Part shown: positions 52,661 to 60,172 of the stretch, piece by piece
How positions within the stretch are numbered: position 1 is the first letter of the stretch
Layout: each line of letters opens with the position of its first letter
Assembly (NCBI GenBank): GCA_017521605.1
Contig: JAFXCD010000103.1
Span: 1 to 60,172 of the forward strand
Direction: 5' to 3'
DNA from: Lachnospiraceae bacterium
Lineage (GTDB): Bacteria; Bacillota; Clostridia; Lachnospirales; Lachnospiraceae
DNA: 60,172 nt
Notes under the pieces: model-generated
What the model was told of the DNA's origin: nothing
Databases searched by the model: none
The model's input: the letters and a program-made list of their open reading frames with translations, nothing else
Translations under genes and position numbers: made by a program

Positions 52661-54526
52661 ATGTTTTTGGAACAGATTAAGGCAGCTAACGACATAAAAA
52701 AAATAGATTGTAAGGATTATGAGCAGTTAGCAGAAGAAATAAGGCAGTTTTTAATACAGAAAATCAGCGTTACAGGCGGACATCTGGGTTCGAATCTGGG
52801 TGCAGTAGAGTTGACAATGGCTTTACATTTGGCACTGGATTTGCCCCGGGATAAAATCATCTGGGACGTGGGACATCAATCCTATACTCACAAATTACTG
52901 ACAGGACGCCGTGATGGGTTTGAACATTTGCGGCAGTATCAGGGAATGAGTGGTTTTCCCAAGCGAAAGGAAAGTAGCTGTGACGCTTTTGATACAGGAC
53001 ATAGTTCCACTTCCATTTCTGCAGGTTTGGGGCTGGTGAAAGCCAGAGATATTAAAGGCGAAGAGCATACAGTGGTTTCCGTAATCGGGGATGGTTCATT
53101 AACCGGGGGGATGGCTTATGAGGCCATGAATAATGCGGCAAAGATAGAGAGTAATTTTATTATTGTGTTAAATGATAATAATATGTCTATTTCTGAGAAT
53201 GTGGGTGGCATGTCTAAATATTTAAATAATATTCGTACAGCCAATAGTTATCAGGGACTTAAGAAAAATGTTTGTGAAGTATTACTGGGAACCAAGCATG
53301 GTGATAATGTGGTTTCCGGTATCCGTAAAGCAAAAAGTAGTATTAAGCATTTGATTATACCCGGTATGTTTTTTGAAGATATGGGATTGACTTATTTGGG
53401 ACCTGTGGACGGTCACAATATCAAGGCTATGGTGAAAGTAATCAATGAAGCTAAAAGGGTAAAAGGTGGCGTAGTAGTCCATGTAAATACTCAGAAGGGT
53501 AAGGGGTTTGCACCGGCAGAACGCCATCCGGCCAGATTCCATGGTGCGGAGCCCTTTGATATAGAAACCGGTTTACCTACAAAGCCCAAAACGAAATCCA
53601 GCTATACGGATGTTTTCTCAACCGTTATGTGTAAGCTTGGGCAACGGGATGAGCAAGTGGTAGCAATTACAGCAGCTATGCCGGATGGTACAGGACTGAA
53701 GCGTTTTCGTAATATGTATCCAGATAGATTTTTTGATGTAGGTATTGCAGAAGAGCATGCAGTAACCTTTGCGGCAGGACTGGCTGCCGGTGGATTAAAA
53801 CCGGTAGTGGCAGTATATTCCTCCTTTTTACAACGTGCTTATGATCAGGTACTCCATGATGTGTGTATTCAGAACTTGCCGGTAGTATTTGCTATAGACA
53901 GAGCAGGACTGGTAGGAAGTGATGGAGAAACCCATCAGGGTATATTTGATTTGTCTTATTTGTCAAGTATACCCAATATGCATATCTGTGCCCCTAAAAA
54001 TAAATGGGAGCTTTCCGATATGTTGAAATTTGGTCTGAATTTTGGTTCTCCTATTGCAGTGCGTTATCCCAGAGGGGAAGCTTATGATGGTTTGGTAGGG
54101 TTTAGAGCACCCATAGAATTAGGTAAAGCAGAATGGATATATAGGGAGCAGGATATTGCTTTGTTTGCAGTTGGAAGTATGGTAAAAACTGCGGAAAACG
54201 TATATGCTAAGTTAAAAGAAGCGGGATATAAGGCAAGTCTGATTAATGGCAGATTTATTAAACCCATAGATGAGGAAGCAGTAATAGAAGCTTCCAAAGA
54301 ACATAAGTGGATTGTTACCATGGAAGAGAATGTGGTGAGTGGCGGCTTTGGTGAAAAAGTGTTGCACTGTATCTATGAAAAGGATTTGGATGTAGAATTT
54401 ATACCATTTGCCATACCGGATGCTTATGTAGAGCATGGTAATGTAGAGTTGTTAAAGAAAGAAATTGGTTTGGACGCAGACAGTATAGTTGCAAGGATTA
54501 TAGAACTAGTAAAGAGCAGAAGTTAA
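52661..54526 (+). CDS. dxs: 1-Deoxy-D-xylulose-5-phosphate synthase
   Basis: A 621-residue thiamine diphosphate enzyme joining pyruvate and glyceraldehyde-3-phosphate, the first step of the MEP isoprenoid path. GDGSLTGGMAYEAMNNA through NDNNMSISENVG is the ThDP/metal motif; DVGIAEEHAVTFAAGLA and YSSFLQRAYDQVLHDV mark the pyrimidine domain; DRAGLVGSDGETHQG follows. The ATG at 52661 has GAGGT 8 bases upstream and fits the family N-terminus. Confidence 0.96.
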   Translation: MFLEQIKAANDIKKIDCKDYEQLAEEIRQFLIQKISVTGGHLGSNLGAVELTMALHLALDLPRDKIIWDVGHQSYTHKLLTGRRDGFEHLRQYQGMSGFPKRKESSCDAFDTGHSSTSISAGLGLVKARDIKGEEHTVVSVIGDGSLTGGMAYEAMNNAAKIESNFIIVLNDNNMSISENVGGMSKYLNNIRTANSYQGLKKNVCEVLLGTKHGDNVVSGIRKAKSSIKHLIIPGMFFEDMGLTYLGPVDGHNIKAMVKVINEAKRVKGGVVVHVNTQKGKGFAPAERHPARFHGAEPFDIETGLPTKPKTKSSYTDVFSTVMCKLGQRDEQVVAITAAMPDGTGLKRFRNMYPDRFFDVGIAEEHAVTFAAGLAAGGLKPVVAVYSSFLQRAYDQVLHDVCIQNLPVVFAIDRAGLVGSDGETHQGIFDLSYLSSIPNMHICAPKNKWELSDMLKFGLNFGSPIAVRYPRGEAYDGLVGFRAPIELGKAEWIYREQDIALFAVGSMVKTAENVYAKLKEAGYKASLINGRFIKPIDEEAVIEASKEHKWIVTMEENVVSGGFGEKVLHCIYEKDLDVEFIPFAIPDAYVEHGNVELLKKEIGLDADSIVARIIELVKSRS

Positions 54527-54534
54527 GAGGAAAC

Positions 54535-55431
54535 ATGAAGGAACGATTAGATGTAATCTTGGTAAATCAGGGACATGCACCCTCCAGAGAAAAGGCAAAG
54601 GCTATTATCATGTCCGGTAATGTTTATGTAAATGGACAGAAGGAGGATAAAGCAGGAGCCCAGTTCGATGAAAGTAAAATACAATTGGAAGTAAGAGGTT
54701 CACAGCTGAAATATGTTAGCCGAGGAGGCCTTAAGCTTGAAAAGGCAATGGAAAGCTGGGACATCAATCTGGAAGGAAATATCTGTATGGATATTGGGGC
54801 TTCAACAGGTGGCTTTACAGATTGCATGTTACAAAATGGTGCAGTAAAGGTATATTCCGTAGATGTGGGACATGGACAATTGGCATGGAAGTTACGCAAT
54901 GATGAACGCGTAGTTTGCATGGAAAAAACTAATTTTCGTTATATGGTACCCGGTGATATTGAAGAAGCCTTGGATTTTGCCAGTGTGGATGTATCCTTTA
55001 TTTCTTTGACAAAAATACTGATACCGGCCAGAAATTTGTTAAGAGACGGTGGCCGGATGGTGTGTCTGATTAAGCCCCAGTTTGAAGCCGGTAAGGATAA
55101 GGTGGGTAAAAAGGGAGTAGTTCGTGAACGCAGCGTTCATGAGGAAGTAGTAAGAAAGATTTTGGATTATGCAGATAGTATTGGCTTTGAGGTGATGGAT
55201 GTTGAGTATTCACCCATCAAGGGACCTGAAGGGAATATTGAGTATCTGATGTATATTCAAAAGGAGGCTTCGCGTAGTCAGCAATTAGCAGAACTAACAG
55301 AGAAGGAAGCAGAAGAAGCATTGATGGAAATCATATCTGAGAAAAGTGGTATGACCTATGATAAGGAATGGAATTCCATAATTGAAACAGTGGTTGAACA
55401 GGCGCACAATTGTCTGGATAAGCCGGAATAA
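54535..55431 (+). CDS. tlyA: TlyA-type RNA 2'-O-methyltransferase
   Basis: A 298-residue protein: an S4 RNA-binding domain (about 1-62, KERLDVILVNQGHAPSREKA) then a FtsJ-like SAM methyltransferase (MDIGASTGGFTDCMLQNG about 84-101, DVSFISL, LIKPQFEAG). TlyA methylates rRNA cytidines (16S and 23S) in mycobacteria and affects capreomycin sensitivity; in Firmicutes this gene is conserved beside nadK-argR-recN. Some databases call it a hemolysin; that name is misleading here. Confidence 0.93.
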   Translation: MKERLDVILVNQGHAPSREKAKAIIMSGNVYVNGQKEDKAGAQFDESKIQLEVRGSQLKYVSRGGLKLEKAMESWDINLEGNICMDIGASTGGFTDCMLQNGAVKVYSVDVGHGQLAWKLRNDERVVCMEKTNFRYMVPGDIEEALDFASVDVSFISLTKILIPARNLLRDGGRMVCLIKPQFEAGKDKVGKKGVVRERSVHEEVVRKILDYADSIGFEVMDVEYSPIKGPEGNIEYLMYIQKEASRSQQLAELTEKEAEEALMEIISEKSGMTYDKEWNSIIETVVEQAHNCLDKPE

Positions 55432-55448
55432 GGGAGAAAAGTATAGGA

Positions 55449-56294
55449 ATGAAACATTTTCTGATTTATACTAATTTTCATAAGGACGAACAAGGTGATG
55501 TGACAAACAGAATTATAAAATACCTGGAAACAAAAGGACAGAAAGTTACTAGGGTGACCAGACCGGACGGAACAGTTATGCTCGCTGAAGATATTCCGAT
55601 GGATGCATTTTGTATGTTGGTATTGGGTGGCGACGGAACCATGCTTAGAGCGGCCAGAGACACCAAGCATGTAGATATTCCTCTTATTGGTGTAAATTTA
55701 GGAACCTTAGGTTATATGACAGAAATTGAACCGGGAGGCTTGGAAGAAGCTCTGGATAAGCTGATGGCAGATGAGTTTCAGATGGTAAGTCGTATGATGC
55801 TGGATGGTTTCGTATATGGTTCAGATGGATTGGTTCGTAAGGAAAGAGCATTAAATGATATTGTTATTTCCAGAAGTGGTTCATTACAGATTAACAAGGT
55901 AAGAGTATATGTTAATGGTAAGTTTTTAAAGGATTATGATGCAGATGGTATCATAGTAACAACACCAACCGGTTCTACCGGATATAATCTGTCAGCCGGT
56001 GGGCCTATTGTAGACCCTAAGGCACAATTAATAATGTTGACCCCGGTATGCCCCCATACATTGAATGCAAGAAGTATTATTTTCTCATCAGAGGATATGG
56101 TAGAAATTGAAATTCTTGGAGGAAAAGAAGGGCAGTCACAGAAAATGGAGGTCAGCTTTGACGGTGCCAATATCATTCCCATGAAAACAGGTGATCGTGT
56201 GCAAATTGTAAAGAGTGAAAAAACAACAGAGATTATACATATAAATCATGTGAATTTCCTGGAAGTGTTACATGAGAAGATGAGGGATATCTAG
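55449..56294 (+). CDS. nadK: NAD kinase
   Basis: A 281-residue enzyme making NADP from NAD. GGDGTMLRAAR (about 59-69) is the catalytic motif, GVNLGTLGYMTE and NDIVISR follow, and TPTGSTGYNLSAGGPIV is the substrate loop. Size and order are typical; it lies 17 bases after tlyA. Confidence 0.95.
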   Translation: MKHFLIYTNFHKDEQGDVTNRIIKYLETKGQKVTRVTRPDGTVMLAEDIPMDAFCMLVLGGDGTMLRAARDTKHVDIPLIGVNLGTLGYMTEIEPGGLEEALDKLMADEFQMVSRMMLDGFVYGSDGLVRKERALNDIVISRSGSLQINKVRVYVNGKFLKDYDADGIIVTTPTGSTGYNLSAGGPIVDPKAQLIMLTPVCPHTLNARSIIFSSEDMVEIEILGGKEGQSQKMEVSFDGANIIPMKTGDRVQIVKSEKTTEIIHINHVNFLEVLHEKMRDI

Positions 56295-56314
56295 AGAATA
56301 TAGGGGGATGAAGT

Positions 56315-56767
56315 GTGAAGAAGGTCAGACATCAACAGATTGTGGATATTATCAATAAATATGATATAGAGACTCAGGAAGAACTGGCAGGATATCTTAA
56401 GGAGGCAGGTTTTCTGGTGACTCAGGCCACAGTTTCCAGAGATATTCGGGAGCTAAAGCTTTCTAAAGTGCCCACTGGAAATGGTAAGCAGAAATATGTT
56501 GTGCTAAAGCAGGACGATACCCATATGGAAGACCGTTTTATACGAGTATTACGGGATGGTTTTGTTTCCATGGATATGGCCCAGAATATTTTGGTAGTAC
56601 GGACGGTTTCCGGTATGGCCATGGCGGTAGCAGCAGCCATAGATGCTCTTCATTTTAAAGAAGTGGTTGGGTGTATTGCAGGAGATGACACTATTATGAT
56701 TGCAGTACGAACCATTGAGGATACCCGCATGTTAATGGACAAAATACATAAAATGACTGAGAGATAG
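56315..56767 (+). CDS. argR: Arginine repressor ArgR
   Basis: A 150-residue regulator: a winged helix at the N-terminus with QATVSRDIRELKL as recognition helix, and a C-terminal arginine-binding hexamerisation domain with VGCIAGDDTIMIAV. Represses arginine biosynthesis genes and is placed with recN in nearly all Firmicutes. Starts with GTG after GGGGGATG. No arg genes are near; its targets lie elsewhere. Confidence 0.96.
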   Translation: MKKVRHQQIVDIINKYDIETQEELAGYLKEAGFLVTQATVSRDIRELKLSKVPTGNGKQKYVVLKQDDTHMEDRFIRVLRDGFVSMDMAQNILVVRTVSGMAMAVAAAIDALHFKEVVGCIAGDDTIMIAVRTIEDTRMLMDKIHKMTER

Positions 56768-56812
56768 AGTATTTGGGAGAATATTCGGAGAAGGCAGATA
56801 AGGAGAACATAA

Positions 56813-58501
56813 ATGTTATTAGGGTTACATGTTAAAAATCTGGCTTTAATTGAAGAAACAGAAGTTGAGTTTGGAAAAGGACTGAATATCCTGACAGGTG
56901 AAACCGGTGCCGGAAAATCCATATTAATGGGGTCGGTAAACTTGGCGCTTGGTGGAAAGTTTGATAAAGATATGATAAGAACCGGTGCAGAAAATGCACT
57001 GGTTGAACTTACATTTTCTTGCCCTAAGGACAAGGAATTGTTGGACAAAATGCTGGAATATGATATTCCTATAGAGGATGAGGTAATTATCATAAGCCGA
57101 CGTCTACAGGCAGGAAAAACGGTTAGTAAAGTAAATGGGGAAACAGTTAACGCAAGACAAATCAAAGAGATTGCAGAATATTTGATTGATATTCATGGGC
57201 AACACGAGCATCAGTCTTTATTGAATAAAAAGAAACATTTGGAAATATTGGATGCCTATGCCGGTGCAGGTTTGCGGGAAGTGCGGGACATAGTGGCTGT
57301 TGCTTATCGCAAGTGGATGGAACTAAAATATCTGATTCGGGAAGAGAGTCTGGATGAAACTGCTATGCAAAGAGAACAAGCATTGCTTTTGTTTGAAAAG
57401 GAAGAAATTGAAAATGCCAGATTGGAAATTGGTGAGGACGAAGTATTAGAGAATCAATATCGCAGACTGGTGAATGGTAAGAAAATAGCAGAGACTCTGA
57501 CAGAAAGCTATCGCTATTCCGGCAATGAAGGAAATGATGGTGCAGGAAGTGCATTGGGCAGGGCAATACGCTGTGTGAATGGTATCAGTGGTTATGACGA
57601 ACAACTGGAACAATTACAGGAGCAGCTGTTACAGATAGAAGATATGCTCACCCAATATAACCGAGAAGTATCTGCTTATTTGACGGACTTGGAATTTGAT
57701 GGAGAGAATTTCCGGCAGATTGAGGAACGTTTAAACGAAATTAACCGATTGAAGGATAAATATGGAAATACGGTCGAGAAGGTGCTGGAAGCTTATGAAG
57801 AACGTGTGGAACGTTTAAACAAGCTGGCTAATTATGAGACTTATATGAATGGGCTGCGTACACAGCTGGCTGTACAGGAAAGAGAGCTGGAAGAGGCTTG
57901 TGAAAAGCTTTCTGTACTGCGAAAAAATTGTGCATATGATTTGGCAAAGATTTTAAAGGAAGCTCTGGAAGGGTTGAATTTCCTAACTGTACAATTTGAA
58001 ATATCCATTCAGCAGAAAGAAATCAGCGCTAATGGATATGATGATGTAGAGTTTTTGATTTCTACTAATCCGGGAGAAGCAGTTAAATCGCTATCACAAG
58101 TTGCAAGTGGTGGAGAATTGTCCAGAATTATGCTTGCGATAAAGACAGTGATGGCTTCCAAGGATGCCATTGATACTTTGATTTTTGATGAAATTGATGC
58201 AGGTATCAGTGGGAAAACAGCCTGGAAGGTTTCAGAACAGCTGAATGTGGTGGCTACCGAACATCAGGTGATTTGTATTACCCATTTACCACAGATTGCT
58301 GCTATGGCAGATAAACATTTTTTGATTGAAAAGAAGGCAAATGCAGGAAGTACAATGACGGAAATCCGGGAAATTGCTGATAAAGAGCAGTTGGAAGAGC
58401 TGGCCAGATTATTGGGAAGTGATAATTTGTCAGAAGCGGCTATTACTAATGCAAAAGAAATGCGTAATCAGGCACTATCACAAAAAAAGAAAAATGCTTA
58501 A
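56813..58501 (+). CDS. recN: DNA repair protein RecN
   Basis: A 562-residue SMC-like ATPase. Walker A is GETGAGKSI (about 30-38), a coiled-coil arm covers about 155-390, and the tail has ASGGELSRIMLAI and the Walker B IFDEIDAGISGKTA. Gathers and protects double-strand break ends. Typical length. AAGGAGAA precedes the ATG; a terminator follows. Confidence 0.96.
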   Translation: MLLGLHVKNLALIEETEVEFGKGLNILTGETGAGKSILMGSVNLALGGKFDKDMIRTGAENALVELTFSCPKDKELLDKMLEYDIPIEDEVIIISRRLQAGKTVSKVNGETVNARQIKEIAEYLIDIHGQHEHQSLLNKKKHLEILDAYAGAGLREVRDIVAVAYRKWMELKYLIREESLDETAMQREQALLLFEKEEIENARLEIGEDEVLENQYRRLVNGKKIAETLTESYRYSGNEGNDGAGSALGRAIRCVNGISGYDEQLEQLQEQLLQIEDMLTQYNREVSAYLTDLEFDGENFRQIEERLNEINRLKDKYGNTVEKVLEAYEERVERLNKLANYETYMNGLRTQLAVQERELEEACEKLSVLRKNCAYDLAKILKEALEGLNFLTVQFEISIQQKEISANGYDDVEFLISTNPGEAVKSLSQVASGGELSRIMLAIKTVMASKDAIDTLIFDEIDAGISGKTAWKVSEQLNVVATEHQVICITHLPQIAAMADKHFLIEKKANAGSTMTEIREIADKEQLEELARLLGSDNLSEAAITNAKEMRNQALSQKKKNA

Positions 58502-58512
58502 TGAAAATCAAT

Positions 58513-58558
58513 AAAAGAACACATACTAACTTAAGGAATTGGTATGTGTTCTTTTTTG
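58513..58558 (+). terminator. Rho-independent terminator after recN
   Basis: AAAAGAACACATAC (58513-58526) pairs perfectly with GTATGTGTTCTTTT (58542-58555), ending in a T run. It separates the housekeeping run from spoIVB. Confidence 0.88.
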
Positions 58559-58601
58559 AAGCGTACTTTCCTGTAAGACCAAGGAAAGGATGTGTACAGT
58601 T

Positions 58602-59945
58602 ATGGATAAGGAAAAGCATTTTGATATAGAAGATCCGGCACAGGAGATGGTTGTGATTCTGGAGCATTGGAAGAAACGTAAGAAGAGAATGCGGATTCTG
58701 ATGCGCTGTTTGTTTGGGGTTATATTTTGCCTCGGAATTGGTTTGGGTGTATTTGAATATTTTCATTTGTATAATCAGTTACCTACAGTGTTGCGTGTAA
58801 AGGCCGGTGAGGTTCAGATACTTGACTTGGGATTGCCTATGACGGGAGAAATAGTGGCAGCAAGTGAACAAGGGACCTCCAATATTCCCAAAGAGAAAAT
58901 TCTGGTTGATTTAAGCAAAGAAGTAGAGTTGCAAATGTGGGAAACCAATGAATATTTAATGGATATAAAGCTTTTTGGATATCTGCCTTTTAAACAAGTG
59001 AATATACAAGTCATAGGAGAAACGGAATTGATTCCTGCAGGAATACCAATTGGATTATATGTGGAAACAAATGGACTTATGGTAATTGGTGTGGGAGAAT
59101 TTGAAGGTGAGAATGGAATCCATTGTTGTCCTGCGAAGTATATTCTAAAAAATGGAGATTATATATTGGAATGCAATGGGGTAGCAGTAACAGATAAGGA
59201 TACTTTTATAAGTGATATAGAGGAAAGTGGTGGGAAGGAAGTGGTTTTGAGAATACAAAGGAATGGTAGTGAACAGAATGTTTCAGTAAAGCCTGAAAAG
59301 AATAGTGGTGGAGATTATAAAATCGGAGTGTGGGTCAGGGATAATGCACAAGGAGTCGGAACTTTGACTTATATTGATGCCAATGGTAATTTTGGTGCAT
59401 TAGGGCATGGCGTTACGGATGTGGATACTTCTACTCTGATGGAGGTAGAAGATGGTACACTGTATCGTACGGAGATTATATCTGTTAAGAAAGGTAAAGT
59501 AGGCACTCCCGGTGAGATGACAGGGCTGATTGTATATAGTGAGGATCAGATATTGGGGGATATACATTACAATGGAATAGAAGGTATTTTTGGCGAATGT
59601 AACCAAGAGGCTTATGATTTATGTACAGAGAAGCCATTGCCAATTGGTTTGAAACAGGAAATCAAAACTGGACCAGCGGAAGTTATCTGTACTGTGGATG
59701 GAACAACAGCACACTACAATGTGGAAATTACCCATGTGCAAATGGATCATAACAATATAAATAGAGGGATTGAATTGCAGGTAACGGACTTGGAACTATT
59801 GGAGAAAACGGGAGGTATCGTGCAAGGAATGAGCGGTAGCCCTATCATTCAGGATGGGAAGATTATAGGGGCAGTGACACATGTGCTGGTCAATGATCCG
59901 ACTAGGGGGTATGGGATTTTTATAGAGAACATGTTAGAACACTAA
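58602..59945 (+). CDS. spoIVB: SpoIVB serine peptidase (sporulation checkpoint)
   Basis: A 447-residue forespore protein: membrane helix (about 28-50), a beta-rich region, a PDZ domain (about 145-230) and an S55 chymotrypsin-like peptidase domain. Catalytic His lies in GALGHGVTD (about 267) and Ser in GMSGSPIIQDG (about 411). It is secreted toward the mother cell and cleaves SpoIVFA to let pro-sigma-K be processed. An ATG at 58590 is possible but too close to its ribosome binding site. Its position after recN is conserved, with spo0A expected next. Confidence 0.94.
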   Translation: MDKEKHFDIEDPAQEMVVILEHWKKRKKRMRILMRCLFGVIFCLGIGLGVFEYFHLYNQLPTVLRVKAGEVQILDLGLPMTGEIVAASEQGTSNIPKEKILVDLSKEVELQMWETNEYLMDIKLFGYLPFKQVNIQVIGETELIPAGIPIGLYVETNGLMVIGVGEFEGENGIHCCPAKYILKNGDYILECNGVAVTDKDTFISDIEESGGKEVVLRIQRNGSEQNVSVKPEKNSGGDYKIGVWVRDNAQGVGTLTYIDANGNFGALGHGVTDVDTSTLMEVEDGTLYRTEIISVKKGKVGTPGEMTGLIVYSEDQILGDIHYNGIEGIFGECNQEAYDLCTEKPLPIGLKQEIKTGPAEVICTVDGTTAHYNVEITHVQMDHNNINRGIELQVTDLELLEKTGGIVQGMSGSPIIQDGKIIGAVTHVLVNDPTRGYGIFIENMLEH

Positions 59946-59964
59946 AGTATGCAGTGATAATATG

Positions 59965-60013
59965 AAAAGACTTCTGGAAAGGTTACTTTCATTTCATGAA
60001 GTCTTTTTTTCTT
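59965..60013 (+). terminator. Rho-independent terminator after spoIVB
   Basis: AAAAGACTTC (59965-59974) pairs perfectly with GAAGTCTTTT (59998-60007), with an inner GAAAG/CTTTC hairpin, and is followed by a T run. Confidence 0.85.
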
Positions 60014-60172
60014 GGTTTCAAAGTAAATACTTATGTCGTTAAAAATTATGCGATTAACAGCAGATTCTATGATTAAAAAGAATAAATCTGATAATTTGCA
60101 TAATTGTCTAATCACTTTTTTGTACAAATCAAATAGTCAGTAAAAGGCAACATTGAAAAGAAAGAGACGATA

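Noticed and set aside
54535-55431. Hemolysin annotation for the TlyA protein
   Set aside because: The S4 plus SAM-methyltransferase layout indicates rRNA methylation; no toxin feature is seen.

Overview
The window looks like chromosomal DNA of a low-GC, anaerobic, endospore-forming Firmicute, most likely a member of the Lachnospiraceae or a close clostridial relative. This is inferred from a complete spoIIIAA-AH operon, spoIVB, an argR-recN-spoIVB order, a stand-alone glycyl-radical protein, a meso-diaminopimelate dehydrogenase, strong AGGAGG-type ribosome binding sites, and frequent GTG and TTG starts. I see no rRNA, tRNA, CRISPR array, phage or recognisable transposase gene.

Layout. 1-2694: two Gfo/Idh/MocA oxidoreductases (the first cut by the window edge) and a TIM-barrel sugar isomerase, an operon for cyclitol or unusual sugar use. 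2797-9282: an FKBP-like lipoprotein, a small helical protein, a large perfect inverted repeat with internal structure (5139-5332) filling the gap to a convergent membrane acyltransferase, a membrane protein, and an ABC-F ATPase. 9440-14160: an orphan CbiET-like protein followed by two cyclic-di-GMP proteins (degenerate GGDEF plus EAL, and a binding-protein-like sensor fused to GGDEF). 14199-16599 (minus strand): a polar amino acid ABC importer whose binding protein appears circularly permuted; a chemoreceptor is divergent from it. 18751-20227: a DUF937 protein and a membrane protein with a Cys/His tail domain.

20368-27916: a likely single operon of CPBP protease, MoxR ATPase, DUF58 protein, two membrane proteins, and the TldD/TldE peptidase pair. 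28117-30415: MATE transporter and cysteine synthase. 30477-33373: REC-GGDEF protein translationally coupled to a DHH/DHHA1 phosphoesterase, a plausible make-and-degrade pair for cyclic-di-GMP. 33831-37163: meso-DAP dehydrogenase, a tiny zinc ribbon protein, a membrane-anchored transglutaminase-like protein and a small helical protein. 37160-40326 (minus strand): TrkH, TrkA and a GrcA-like glycyl radical protein.

40477-45314: the spoIIIA operon, which encodes the mother-cell side of the feeding channel. 45408-49398: deoB, prfC and a second transglutaminase-like lipoprotein. 49459-59945: the conserved clostridial housekeeping run asp23-nusB-xseA-xseB-ispA-dxs-tlyA-nadK-argR-recN-spoIVB; spo0A probably begins just past the window end. 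The most interesting unexplained items are the structured inverted repeat at 5139-5332, the permuted binding protein, the orphan CbiET-like protein with a changed SAM loop, and the protease-rich MoxR/TldDE operon.
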